From: CAWAVN01 sp963844315
GTDB lineage: Bacteria; Planctomycetota; Planctomycetia; Planctomycetales; Planctomycetaceae
Reading direction: 5' to 3'
DNA length: 64,000 nt
Assembly (NCBI GenBank): GCA_963844315.1
Contig: CAWJOC010000030.1
Coordinates: 115,829-179,828, forward strand
In this document: positions 1-9,029 of the stretch, one piece after another
Position numbering within the stretch: position 1 is the stretch's first letter
Layout: each line of letters starts with the position of its first letter
The notes under the pieces: model-generated
Databases searched by the model: none
Told to the model about the DNA's origin: nothing
What the model saw: only the letters and a program-made list of their open reading frames with translations
Position numbers and translations under genes: made by a program

Positions 1-285
1 GTAAAGCCGCGATCCGATTCGGTGCCATTTCTTTCCGATGAGGAATTTTGCACACAAATGGGAAATGCTCAATTGGAGGGTCTGTGTTATGGTCAAGGGG
101 GCGTGCTGTTTGCCATTTCCCACTCCGGCCGTAAATCCGCCAGTTCGCTCGTGCGACTTGATCCGAAGACGGGGAAGTTCCAACATATCGCCATCCTGAG
201 CTTTCCTACGAAGAACCTGGCCGCAACACGAGGGGACATATCGCCTCCACCCTATCCTGCCATCGCCGAGAAAACCCGTCCGTGA
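1..285 (+). CDS. 3' end of a probable beta-propeller protein (partial)
   Basis: The frame is open at base 1 and stops at TGA 283-285, so the gene begins upstream of the window. The visible ~94 residues alternate short hydrophobic strands with turns, including LEGLCYGQGGVLFAISHSG and later RLDPKTGKF. This resembles a blade of an SMP-30 or esterase-like propeller, where a strand is followed by 'D..TG'. The last ~25 residues are proline-rich and do not look like a conserved domain. The kinase gene follows 39 bases later on the same strand. The propeller call is an inference from one blade; the start codon and family cannot be seen. Confidence 0.45.
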   Translation, partial: VKPRSDSVPFLSDEEFCTQMGNAQLEGLCYGQGGVLFAISHSGRKSASSLVRLDPKTGKFQHIAILSFPTKNLAATRGDISPPPYPAIAEKTRP

Positions 286-324
286 ATCTTTTGGCCATGT
301 CCGAATTTCTCCGAGGCTGCGCGT

Positions 325-3300
325 ATGACGATCGAACCTGATGATCCCTTGGATGAAATCCTGGCGGAGTTTCTCGCAAAACAAGAGGCCGGGGAGGTGG
401 TGGATCCGGCGGATTTGATGGCGGCCCATCCGGAGTTTGCGGACGAGATTCGCGAGTTCTTTCGGGACCAGGAACAACTGCGCGGCGTCGCCAGTCCCTT
501 GGCCTCGGCGATCATCGCCCGGCGGCCCGTGATCGACACGATCCGTTATTTCGGCGATTACGAATTGCTCGAGGAAATCGCGCGTGGCGGGATGGGCGTG
601 GTTTACAAGGCCCGGCAGAAGAGCCTGAACCGCATCGTCGCCATCAAGATGATCCTGACCGGACCCTTGGCGTCGGAAACCGACATCAAGCGCTTTCAAG
701 CCGAGGCGGAATCCGCCGCCAACTTAAGGCATCCGAACATCGTTGCGATCCATGAGGTGGGCCGGCACGAAGGCCAAAGTTATTTCTCGATGGACTACGT
801 GGCGGGGCGAAACCTGTCGGAAATCGTGCGGGATCACTCCTTGCCCGCGAAGACTGCGGCGAGATATGTCGCTGAGATCGCCGAGGCCATCGAATATGCG
901 CATCGCCAGGGGATTTTGCACCGGGATATCAAGCCTTCGAACATTCTGATCGATGCCAACGACCAGGTGCATATCACCGACTTTGGCCTGGCCATGCGGG
1001 TGGAGGGCGAAAGCGGCCTGACCCAAACCGGGCAGATTCTCGGCACGCCCAGCTACATGCCTCCGGAGCAAGCCCAAGCGAAACGCGGCTTGATTGGCCC
1101 CGGGAGCGACATCTATGGGATGGGGGCGCTGCTTTATGAACTCTTAACAGGCCGGCCTCCCTTCCGAGGGGAATCCACGGTCGAGACCTTACGACAAGTC
1201 ACCGAGACGGAACCCCTCTCGCCCAGGCTATTGAATCCGACCATTCCCAAGGATTTGGAAACGATCTGCCTGAAGTGTCTGGAAAAGGAACTGCATAAAC
1301 GATACGCCACCGCCCGATTCCTCGCGGAGGATTTGAATCGCTTTTTGAAGCATGAACCCATCCTGGCCCGTCCCATCAGCCGACCTGCCCGAATCTGGCG
1401 ATGGTGCAAACGCAAACCGGCGATTGCCGCGATGCTGGGCGTCACTCTGCTGGCGAGTGTGGCTCTGATTGTTGGACTCGCGATTTCCAATGTGCTGATC
1501 GCCAGAATGGTGGAAGAGAAGGACAAAGCCCTGGATCAAAAACAGCACGCTTTGGAGCAGACCCAAGCGGCCAACAAGACGGCTCAATCCGAGGCAGAGC
1601 GTGCCACTCAGGCGGTGGAAGCCGAGGCCAAGGCCCGGCATCGCAGTGATCGCTATCTCTATTTGGCGCATATGAACCTTGTCCAACAAGCTTGGGAACA
1701 GGGCGATGTGGAACGGATGGTCGATCTGTTGGAGCGCCACCGACCGCAGCCCGGGGAACCGGACTTTCGAGCTTTTGAGTGGCATTATTGGTGGCGGACA
1801 ATCCATCCACGTCCTGGCTGGCTCGTCCCAAGCGCTTTCTCAAACACCGCAAAGGCGGGACCATTGGCGGTCTCCTCTCAGGGAGACGATGTCGCGATCA
1901 TCCGAAACAATCGAATTTTACTTTACAAATCCTCTGGCGACTCTTACCAGAGAAGTACGCTTCCGTTTTATCAGTGGTCTGACCCACGTTCCCTCGCATT
2001 TTCTCCCGATGGGAAAACGCTCGCTTCTGGAGATAATCGAGGTGGGCTTAGATTATGGGACCGGGCGACCTGCATGGAAAAAGCCTACTTTAACCACCAT
2101 CAAGCGGAGATCCAGTCCCTGGTTTATTCCCCCGATGGTTCGCTGCTGGCATCAGCGGATGCCCAAGGTCTCATTCAGATCTGGGATGTGGCCAACCGGA
2201 AATCCCTTGTGACCCTGCCTGGTCATTCGGGAGCCGTGCATGCTCTCGCATTTTCTCCGGATGGCAAACAACTGGCTTCTGGAGGATATGATCGCATTAT
2301 CCGGCTATGGGATGTGGACTCTCGGCAAATGACTCGTCAATTGACAGAGCATTCGGGAAGCATCTTTGCCCTGGCCTATTCCCCGGATGGGAAGCAACTG
2401 GCCTCTGCTGGATCGGATCGAGTTGTGATCACGAGATCGCCCCACGATGCCGTTCTCGGCCACCGTCTTGTCGGACATGGCGCGGATGTCACCAGCCTCT
2501 CGTATTTCGCGAATGGCCAACAGCTCGCCTCAGGAAGTCTGGACCGAACCATTCGGCTGTGGGATACCCAGACAGGGATTGAGCGCCGCGTAATCAAGGA
2601 TCACCGTGGGGAAGTTTGGTCGATTGGCACATCAAGGTCGGATGACATGCTTTTTTCGAACGCAAACGACGGTGCCGCCCTTTGGGATTTGGCTCAGGAC
2701 AGAGAGCCAGCCGCGTTCCGCGCCAGTTCCGGTCCGCAAGCGAATCTTCGCTTTTTGCCTGATGAGCATTCGTTGGTGTCCGTGGGCTCCAATGTTCAAA
2801 AGATGGATATTGCGAATGGAAACGGCGAGAGGGTCTATTACAAGTCGGTGTTACAATTGTCCCCCAATGGCCAATTCTTCGTGACGCAACCGGATGTCCC
2901 CAAACTGGTGGATCTCCTCGGGGACAAGCTCGAATTTCGAGGACTGTCGATTGAACGCGTTGACGAGATCGTATTCTCTCCCGATCACCGGCGGCTTGCT
3001 CTCTACCACCACCCCGGAACGCTCAAAATTTGGGACATTGAAAACCACAAGCTAACTCAAACTCTGGATGTCGGAGCCGCAAGTCCGAACGCGCGTGTTG
3101 TGGCCATGGCATTCACGCCGGATTCCGAAATCCTTGCGATCGCTGAAAGTGATGGCAAAGTGCGGACGTGGCACATCGAGACCTGTCAGTTGCAGAACGA
3201 GTATGCAATTCCGTTCAATCCCACTCGCACCGACGGCGAAAACCGGCTTCCCGAATTACTGAGCTTCACGCCCGATGGCCAAAATCTCATTGGTGTATAT

Positions 3301-3861
3301 CCCGGTCCAATTGGCCCCGCAGACTCCTCAAGTGGCCTGATTACGATTTGGAATACCGTTAATGGAACCGTGCAAGAGCGGATTGTCAGTAATGTCCCTA
3401 GGTCGTCGCATCGTGAACTGCCTAACCAGGTTGCTGTCTCCCCAAATGGGGAACTTCTCGCCGTCGCGGAAGATGATGGGAATGTTTTGCTGTGCGATCT
3501 GCCATCGGTTGGTCGCAAGACAGAATCAAGTCCTGCTCCCAAGACCAGCAGACTCCGGCATGGAGGGAAAGTCTATTGTGTCGGGTTCACGCCCGATGGA
3601 GCGACGCTGGTAACTGCTGGCGAGGATAAAAGCCTGAAACTCTGGGATATCTCCACGTTTGAGCTAAAAACCACTCTGCTGGGTCATCAATATCCCATTT
3701 CTAGTTTTGCGTTTTCACCCGATGGGAAGGTCCTCGCGAGTACTAGTGAAGCGGAAATTCGCCTTTGCGCGGAACTACCGAATTGCTCTCCGCGATCCAA
3801 GCATCGCAACCTGTCAAGAACGAGGATTACAAACCCTGGATGGCGTCCCCGGAGGACCTGA
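325..3861 (+). CDS. Membrane serine/threonine kinase with WD40 repeats
   Basis: Hanks-type kinase that phosphorylates Ser/Thr on unknown partners. Residues 1-60 are the acidic N-terminal segment common in planctomycete kinases. The kinase domain runs from about 76 to 345: glycine loop ARGGMGVV near 86-93, lysine 108 in VAIK, HRD at 199-201, DFG at 219-221, then APE-like YMPPEQ. A hydrophobic segment near residues 365-388 (AAMLGVTLLASVALIVGLAI) is the membrane anchor, followed by a Gln/Ala coiled coil and at least eight WD40 blades with repeated FSPDGK(Q/T)LAS and (L/I)RLWD motifs. The final blade reads EIRL and then leaves frame near 3765, where restoring one base gives RLW-RGT in the frame of the next gene. 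The last 32 residues before the stop are therefore probably an artefact. ATG 325 fits the family N terminus. Confidence 0.9.
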   Translation: MTIEPDDPLDEILAEFLAKQEAGEVVDPADLMAAHPEFADEIREFFRDQEQLRGVASPLASAIIARRPVIDTIRYFGDYELLEEIARGGMGVVYKARQKSLNRIVAIKMILTGPLASETDIKRFQAEAESAANLRHPNIVAIHEVGRHEGQSYFSMDYVAGRNLSEIVRDHSLPAKTAARYVAEIAEAIEYAHRQGILHRDIKPSNILIDANDQVHITDFGLAMRVEGESGLTQTGQILGTPSYMPPEQAQAKRGLIGPGSDIYGMGALLYELLTGRPPFRGESTVETLRQVTETEPLSPRLLNPTIPKDLETICLKCLEKELHKRYATARFLAEDLNRFLKHEPILARPISRPARIWRWCKRKPAIAAMLGVTLLASVALIVGLAISNVLIARMVEEKDKALDQKQHALEQTQAANKTAQSEAERATQAVEAEAKARHRSDRYLYLAHMNLVQQAWEQGDVERMVDLLERHRPQPGEPDFRAFEWHYWWRTIHPRPGWLVPSAFSNTAKAGPLAVSSQGDDVAIIRNNRILLYKSSGDSYQRSTLPFYQWSDPRSLAFSPDGKTLASGDNRGGLRLWDRATCMEKAYFNHHQAEIQSLVYSPDGSLLASADAQGLIQIWDVANRKSLVTLPGHSGAVHALAFSPDGKQLASGGYDRIIRLWDVDSRQMTRQLTEHSGSIFALAYSPDGKQLASAGSDRVVITRSPHDAVLGHRLVGHGADVTSLSYFANGQQLASGSLDRTIRLWDTQTGIERRVIKDHRGEVWSIGTSRSDDMLFSNANDGAALWDLAQDREPAAFRASSGPQANLRFLPDEHSLVSVGSNVQKMDIANGNGERVYYKSVLQLSPNGQFFVTQPDVPKLVDLLGDKLEFRGLSIERVDEIVFSPDHRRLALYHHPGTLKIWDIENHKLTQTLDVGAASPNARVVAMAFTPDSEILAIAESDGKVRTWHIETCQLQNEYAIPFNPTRTDGENRLPELLSFTPDGQNLIGVYPGPIGPADSSSGLITIWNTVNGTVQERIVSNVPRSSHRELPNQVAVSPNGELLAVAEDDGNVLLCDLPSVGRKTESSPAPKTSRLRHGGKVYCVGFTPDGATLVTAGEDKSLKLWDISTFELKTTLLGHQYPISSFAFSPDGKVLASTSEAEIRLCAELPNCSPRSKHRNLSRTRITNPGWRPRRT

Positions 3862-6323
3862 TCCATGCGTTAGGACAAGGCCATGCTGTTATTCATTTCA
3901 CAGCGGTCAATGCCTTGGTGCGGATCGGTAAGAACGCCATCCCCCATTTGCTCACGGCGTTGAACCATCAGCACCCCGATGTCCGTCGAGGTGCGGCCAC
4001 GGCGCTGGGACAACTTTCGGCTCAAGACGCCGCCACGCCGCTGGGAGATTTGCTAGGGGATGAGGACAGGCATGTGGCGGAAGCCGCTGAATTCGGCTTG
4101 GTGAGTTTGGGGGTCATTGCCCTTCCGGTCCTCAAACAAGCCCTCGATAACCCTCAACCCTCCACGCGTTTGAGGGCTATTAGTGGATTAGGGCGCCTCA
4201 AGACATCGGCCGAGGATGTGTCGCCCAGGTTGGCGGCGCTACTCCAAGAACCGAATCCGGAAATTGTCCGAGAGGCGGTAATCGCTTTGGGACGAATTGG
4301 CTCTGATTCTCCTCGTGTGATGGAATCAATGCTCCACCTGGCAGAGACGACACAGGATAGGAATTTGCAACTGGAGATTATCTACTCTTTAGGCCAGTTC
4401 GGGACAGTGGGTACGGATGCTGTTCCCTACCTGATCAGGCAGCTTGAAGGAGACTCTCGAAACATCCATCGGGCCGCGCTTGTCTCACTGGGACGTATCG
4501 GTCCCACTGCGAAGCCCGCCCTAGCAGTTCTGATTGATTTGGCTTTGCAACCCCATAATCCCGACCGGCATCTGGCGGCAAACACAGCGTTTCTGATTGA
4601 TCTGGCCGCCGCCAAACGCGCGGGTTTCAATTCGGGGGATAGTATCGCAGTAGCCCAAGCCGACATTGGCTCGTTGGATGTCGGTCCAGGTGATTGGCCT
4701 CAGTGGGGTGGGTCGCGATTGAGAAACAATACGCCCGTAGGTGAAAACATCCCCACGGAGTGGGACATTGACACCGGCAAAAACATTCTCTGGACAGCTA
4801 AGTTGGGGTCGGTGACTTATGGAAACCCCGTAGTTGCCAATGGGCACATCTATATCGGCACGAACAATGGGGCGGGATACATCGCTCGTTATCCCTCGAA
4901 CTCGGAAACCCAGATCGATCTGGGATGCCTGTTATGCTTTGAGGAAAAGACCGGCCAATTGCTCTGGCAGTATTCCAGCCCGAAACTGCGGTCGGGTCGT
5001 GTCCACGATTGGCCATTCCAGGGCATGCCTTCGACTCCTGTTGTGGATAGGAATCGGTTATGGGCGGTGACCAATCGTTGCGAGGTCCTCTGCCTCGATA
5101 CCGAGGGGTTCTTGGACTGGGAAAACGATGGCCCATATCGGGATGAGGACAAGCTGGATCCTAATGAGGCCGATATTATCTGGAAGTTTGACATGATGGC
5201 CGGCTTGGGAGTGTCCCCGCACAACATGAGCCAGTGCTCGATCATTACCGCCGAGGGAAAACTCTTCGTTTGTACCTCCAATGGGCTTGATGAATCCTAC
5301 ATCAAGCTGACGGCGCCGGATGCCCCAAGCTTTATCTGCTTGGACCGAATCACGGGTCAAGTCCTCTGGACGGACAAATCCCCGGGAAACAATATCTTGC
5401 TCGGCCAATGGGCCTCTCCCAGCTATGCCCTCCTGGGCGGGCGACCGCAGGTCATCTTCCCCGGTGGCGATGGCTGGCTTTACAGTTTTGATTCCAAGGG
5501 CGATGGCCAGGGAAAATCGAAACTACTTTGGAAGTTCGACTGCAATCCCAAAACCACGAAATGGATTGTGGGCGGTCGAGGTACCCGGAACAATCTAATC
5601 GGATTTGCCTGCATTTATAAAGGATCGGTTTACATTGCCGTGGGACAAGATCCCGATCATGGAGAGGGCGACGGCCATCTATGGTGTATTGATCCCACGA
5701 AGAAATTCGACGGCAGCGATGTCAGCCCCACCTTGGCCGTGGACCGGAATGGCAAACCCATTCCCTCCCGTCGTATTCTGGCGGTCGATCCCGCGCTCGG
5801 GGAACGGGAGATTCCCAATCCTGACTCCGCCTTGGTCTGGCATTACGATTGGCATGATGGCGATATCAATGGGAATGGTGATGGGAAAAAAGACTTTGAA
5901 GAGGTCTTTCACCGCACGCTGGGAACACCCGCTATTAAAGATGACGTGCTTTACATTGCCGATTACAGCGGGCTATTTCACTGCGTAAATGCCCAGACGG
6001 GAGTCCCGTATTGGACCTATGACATGTGGGCCAGCTCTTGGGGTTCGCCGTTGATCGTGGAGGACAAGGTTTACATCGGCGATGAGGAGGGTGACATTGC
6101 GATTTTTCGACACTCGTCCGATCCGAACATGGCCCTCAAAGCCGATTTGGTCACGGGCGAAGTGCCCGAGCTTGGAGAAATCAACATGGGGAACTCGGTT
6201 TATTCCACCCCCATCGTCGCCAATAACGTCCTCTACATCGCCACAAAGAATACGCTGTATGCCATTGGACACACCGATGGCCAACCCGCAATTGCGCCGC
6301 CGGCTCCAAGCCGCAGAAACTGA
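3765..6323 (+). CDS. HEAT-repeat plus PQQ-type beta-propeller protein
   Basis: Residues ~30-300 are HEAT or PBS-lyase-like repeats (AVNALVRIGKNAIPHLLTAL, AALVSLGRIGPTAKPAL). Residues ~320-845 are a PQQ/quinoprotein-like eight-blade propeller with repeated 'G..LW' and 'Y(I/V)G/AD' strands (WPQWGG, YGNPVVANGHIYIGTNNG, WGSPLIVEDKVYIGD). No signal peptide is visible. The frame overlaps the end of the kinase gene by 97 bases, and its first residues (RGTTELLSAIQ) complete the last WD40 blade of the kinase. The simplest reading is one kinase-TM-WD40-HEAT-PQQ polypeptide broken by a one-base deletion near 3765. Alternatively, translation begins at the ATG near 3840 and this is a separate cytoplasmic protein. 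Such propellers bind partners or are structural in planctomycetes; enzymatic activity is not shown. Confidence 0.8.
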   Translation: MRGTTELLSAIQASQPVKNEDYKPWMASPEDLIHALGQGHAVIHFTAVNALVRIGKNAIPHLLTALNHQHPDVRRGAATALGQLSAQDAATPLGDLLGDEDRHVAEAAEFGLVSLGVIALPVLKQALDNPQPSTRLRAISGLGRLKTSAEDVSPRLAALLQEPNPEIVREAVIALGRIGSDSPRVMESMLHLAETTQDRNLQLEIIYSLGQFGTVGTDAVPYLIRQLEGDSRNIHRAALVSLGRIGPTAKPALAVLIDLALQPHNPDRHLAANTAFLIDLAAAKRAGFNSGDSIAVAQADIGSLDVGPGDWPQWGGSRLRNNTPVGENIPTEWDIDTGKNILWTAKLGSVTYGNPVVANGHIYIGTNNGAGYIARYPSNSETQIDLGCLLCFEEKTGQLLWQYSSPKLRSGRVHDWPFQGMPSTPVVDRNRLWAVTNRCEVLCLDTEGFLDWENDGPYRDEDKLDPNEADIIWKFDMMAGLGVSPHNMSQCSIITAEGKLFVCTSNGLDESYIKLTAPDAPSFICLDRITGQVLWTDKSPGNNILLGQWASPSYALLGGRPQVIFPGGDGWLYSFDSKGDGQGKSKLLWKFDCNPKTTKWIVGGRGTRNNLIGFACIYKGSVYIAVGQDPDHGEGDGHLWCIDPTKKFDGSDVSPTLAVDRNGKPIPSRRILAVDPALGEREIPNPDSALVWHYDWHDGDINGNGDGKKDFEEVFHRTLGTPAIKDDVLYIADYSGLFHCVNAQTGVPYWTYDMWASSWGSPLIVEDKVYIGDEEGDIAIFRHSSDPNMALKADLVTGEVPELGEINMGNSVYSTPIVANNVLYIATKNTLYAIGHTDGQPAIAPPAPSRRN

Positions 6324-6419
6324 GACGGAGAAGCCCTTTCGCGGCGTTCGATTGCAGGAAGTTACAAGCAGGCTCGTCCGAGGATCTTCTCATCCCGACA
6401 TCCAAGCTGGAGACATTCG

Positions 6420-7038
6420 ATGAAACTTCTCGGGATCCTTCGTCTCGTTGCTACGGCGATGACAATCGCGTGGGTTTGTGGCTCGTTCGCGGGTCTGGCG
6501 GTGGCCGCAGATTGGCAGCAATGGCGGGGACCGAATCGGGATAACATCTCCGTGGAGAAAGGGTTTCTCAAAGAATGGCGCGAAGGTGGCCCACCGCTTC
6601 TATGGCGCGTCGATGGCATTGGCGAAGGCATCGCGGCGGTCTCCATCGCGGGCGGTCAGGTTTACACCCTCGGCTATCTCGAGGAGGGCGAGTTCGTGAT
6701 GGCCCTCGATCAACAGACGGGGAAACGCCTCTGGATGACCTGAATCGGCCCCAAGGTCAATGAAAACCCCCTCATGCGTTGGCTGGGCCAGCGTTCTCCG
6801 ACGGTGGATGGGGATCGCCTCTATGCGATTACCACGGGCGGCCGATTGGTTTGCATAAACACCCGTGATGGCCTAGAGCTTTGGAGCAAGGATTACCCAC
6901 GAGACTTCGGCTCCAAGCGTCCCCTTTTGGGGCATTTGCGACTATCCCCTCGTGGATGATGACAAACTGATTTGCACGCCCGGCAGTGGAGCGAATCACA
7001 CGATCTTCCTTTGGACCGCTCCACTCAAGAAGAATTGA
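6420..7038 (+). pseudogene. Secreted PQQ-type beta-propeller protein, decayed
   Basis: ATG 6420 begins a clear signal peptide (ending AGLAVAA) and a propeller start, DWQQWRGPNRDN. An in-frame TGA at 6741-6743 lies exactly where the family has an Arg: WMT-stop-IGP, where CGA would restore TRIGP. Coding resumes in the same frame (MRWLGQRSPTVDGDRLYAIT), then shifts frame near 6925, giving WGICDYPLVDDDKLICTPGS, and stops at 7036-7038 after only about 205 of ~400 expected residues. A nonsense change, a frameshift and a truncation together make real decay more likely than one sequencing error. It directly abuts an esterase fragment. Confidence 0.75.
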
Positions 7039-7590
7039 TCCGGACTTCATCGCTCGGTTGCGGTCGCATGCGGAGGAATGGAAGCTCGACCCCAGCAAAA
7101 TCGGGATCGTCGGCTTCTCCGCGGGAGCGGAACTCGCGGCCCCGGCCGCGCTGTTCTTTGACAAATTTGTTAATGAGAACAACGACAAGGCCGACCCGCT
7201 GGCCGGGGTTTCCGCCCGACCGGATTTCGTGGGACTGGTTTACTCCGGCCCCACCCCGTTCACCCGCGATCCCCAGACGGTGATTCCTGCCAACGTGCCG
7301 CCCAGCTTCCTGGTGTGTGCCGGTTCGGGCGATCGCGTTCACGCGCTTTGGGCTGATGATTCTTTCGTGGCATGTTAATGCGGGGCGTGCCCGATTTGAA
7401 AATGCACATTTATGGGCGCGGCAAGCATGGGGGTTCGATGGGTCCCCGCGCCGGCATTCCGTTCGGAACGTGGCCCGACCGATTCATCGACTGGTTCCGC
7501 GATCTGGGGTTCCTTGAGAAGCCTGGCGTCGAAACCCAAGCTGCCAAAGACGTCGCCGACTTTGCCAAGCGAAGTTCCGGGCGGTCCGGC
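7010..7590 (+). pseudogene. Alpha/beta hydrolase (esterase-like) fragment
   Basis: The frame open from about 7010 to 7378 encodes the C-terminal half of a BD-FAE/acetyl-xylan-esterase type hydrolase: RSHAEEWKLDPSKIGIVGFS with nucleophile motif GFSAGAE, then a strand with GDRVHA that supplies the acid residue. At ~7370 the frame shifts and continues as MHIYGRGKHGGSMGP, containing the catalytic His, and WPDRFIDWFRDLGFL. The N-terminal half (oxyanion HGGG region) is absent: the fragment begins inside the tail of the PQQ pseudogene. The locus therefore looks like a deletion joining two genes, followed by a frameshift. Confidence 0.7.
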
Positions 7591-8405
7591 CGCGCCGGGA
7601 CTGATTCGCCATTCGTGAGCGGAGACTGTGGCCTCGCGCTGAGGTGCCAGACTCTCGGCCCAAAACGGCGTGTTGGTTTACAGGAGAGTTGCCTACGGGT
7701 CTCATGGACAACCCGCTGCGAACTTTTGGGGAAGTGGATTCAAGCGGACCATTTGGGCCGTTTGGTCTGAAAAGACCTGTGACAAAGGCCGCACTCGGAG
7801 CGACGCGTTTTCGCTCATTCATAGCGACAACAGCAATGGAGCGATATACTATCACAATACCGGTTTAGGGCACCTTGACAACCATTTCGGTTGGGTGGGT
7901 TGCCCCGCTGGAAAGGATGGCACCCTGCCGGCAGGGCCGCCAGGACATCTCCGACACCATTCCTCGGCTTTCCGCCATCGTGCCGGGCGAACCTCATCTC
8001 GCCGAGCGCGGCGCCATCTCCCATCCGCGAATGCCGCCATCGAACTGCTCAACAATGGGAGACAGAAACACCGAATCAGACCCTTGTGACCGCCCCGCCT
8101 AATGATGGGCCTATTGGTCAGAGCAAAGGGGATGAGGTGCCGTACGGGAATGGCTGGCTCAGCGGCTTCGGAATGTTTGAAAGGATGCGGCGATTCTTCG
8201 GTGTGAATTCTGGCGCCGATCGTCGGAATCAAATTCTCCAAAATCAGGCTGCATTCGCCCGAACCGCGCCGCCTAAGCCAATTCCCCTTGGGCGCGAATT
8301 TGCAGCATTTAGATTTGGGCAAACTGATGATGACACCTAGAAATCGCATCTCAGTTTCCAGAATCTCGGAAAAGTTTGTGACATTTATGCGATGAGTCCC
8401 CACTT
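7591..8405. other. Stretch without a recognisable gene
   Basis: About 800 bases between the esterase remnant and the sigma-factor gene. Several short frames are open on both strands but none shows a conserved domain, good codon pattern or ribosome-binding site. It probably holds debris of the decayed upstream genes. The promoter of the sigma-kinase-CHAT operon must lie in its last part, but no convincing -35/-10 pair was identified. Confidence 0.5.
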
Positions 8406-8423
8406 GTGTTGTTGAGTCCCTTG

Positions 8424-9029
8424 ATGAATGAATCGCATTCGAATCAACGTCGACTGCTGTCGCAGCTTCAAAGCGGGGATCCCAACGTCTTGGGAGACTT
8501 GCTGGAATCCTGCCGTCCCTATGTCCGCATCGTCCTTCATGGAGTGCTTATGCGTAAAGGAGCAACAGGAATCAACGAGGAATCGGACTTGGTTCAGGAA
8601 TCGCTCCTTCAAGCATCAATAGCGGCACACTCCTTTCGGGGACAGTCCCTTGAGGAGTGGTTGGGTTGGGTCCGGCAGATTTCTCTAAGAACCTCCTACC
8701 GATTTTTGGAAACGGATAATCGTCACATGTCCGGGCACCGTGCTCCCATCGGCGCAGAACTGGGTTTGGCTTCTCCCGCAGCCAGTCCCAGCGAATGCGC
8801 TATCCTTGGCGAAACAGCCGCACGCATGGCCATCGCATTGGGCAGACTGCCGGAAGAAATGCAGAAGGTCTTATTAGCCCGGGTGGTTGAGAATCTGGAC
8901 CATGCCGAAATTGCCATCCAACTTGGCCGCACGCCGGGGGCTGTGCGAATGCTTTACCTTCGCGCGTTAAAACGTCTTCGAGAAGTGTGGTTGTCCGAAT
9001 TCTCTTCTGGCAGCGGATCATCAGAATGA
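8424..9029 (+). CDS. ECF-type RNA polymerase sigma factor
   Basis: About 200 residues with sigma-70 region 2 (SDLVQESLLQASIAAHSFRG, then EEWLGWVRQISLRTSYRFL) and region 4 helix-turn-helix (ALGRLPEEMQKVLLARVVEN followed by HAEIAIQLGRTPGAVRMLYL). This is the planctomycete ECF group in which 'LSPEYREVI'-like region 4 is linked to kinase genes. ATG 8424 is preferred over the upstream GTG 8406 because the family begins a few residues before the first helix. The stop TGA overlaps the ATG of the kinase gene (ATGA, 9026-9029), so the two are translationally coupled. It likely directs transcription of its own operon or an envelope/stress regulon; targets are not visible. Confidence 0.88.
   Translation: MNESHSNQRRLLSQLQSGDPNVLGDLLESCRPYVRIVLHGVLMRKGATGINEESDLVQESLLQASIAAHSFRGQSLEEWLGWVRQISLRTSYRFLETDNRHMSGHRAPIGAELGLASPAASPSECAILGETAARMAIALGRLPEEMQKVLLARVVENLDHAEIAIQLGRTPGAVRMLYLRALKRLREVWLSEFSSGSGSSE

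Noticed and set aside
7891..8340. A 149-codon frame before the sigma-factor gene.
   Set aside because: No ribosome-binding site, atypical composition, overlaps other equally poor frames.
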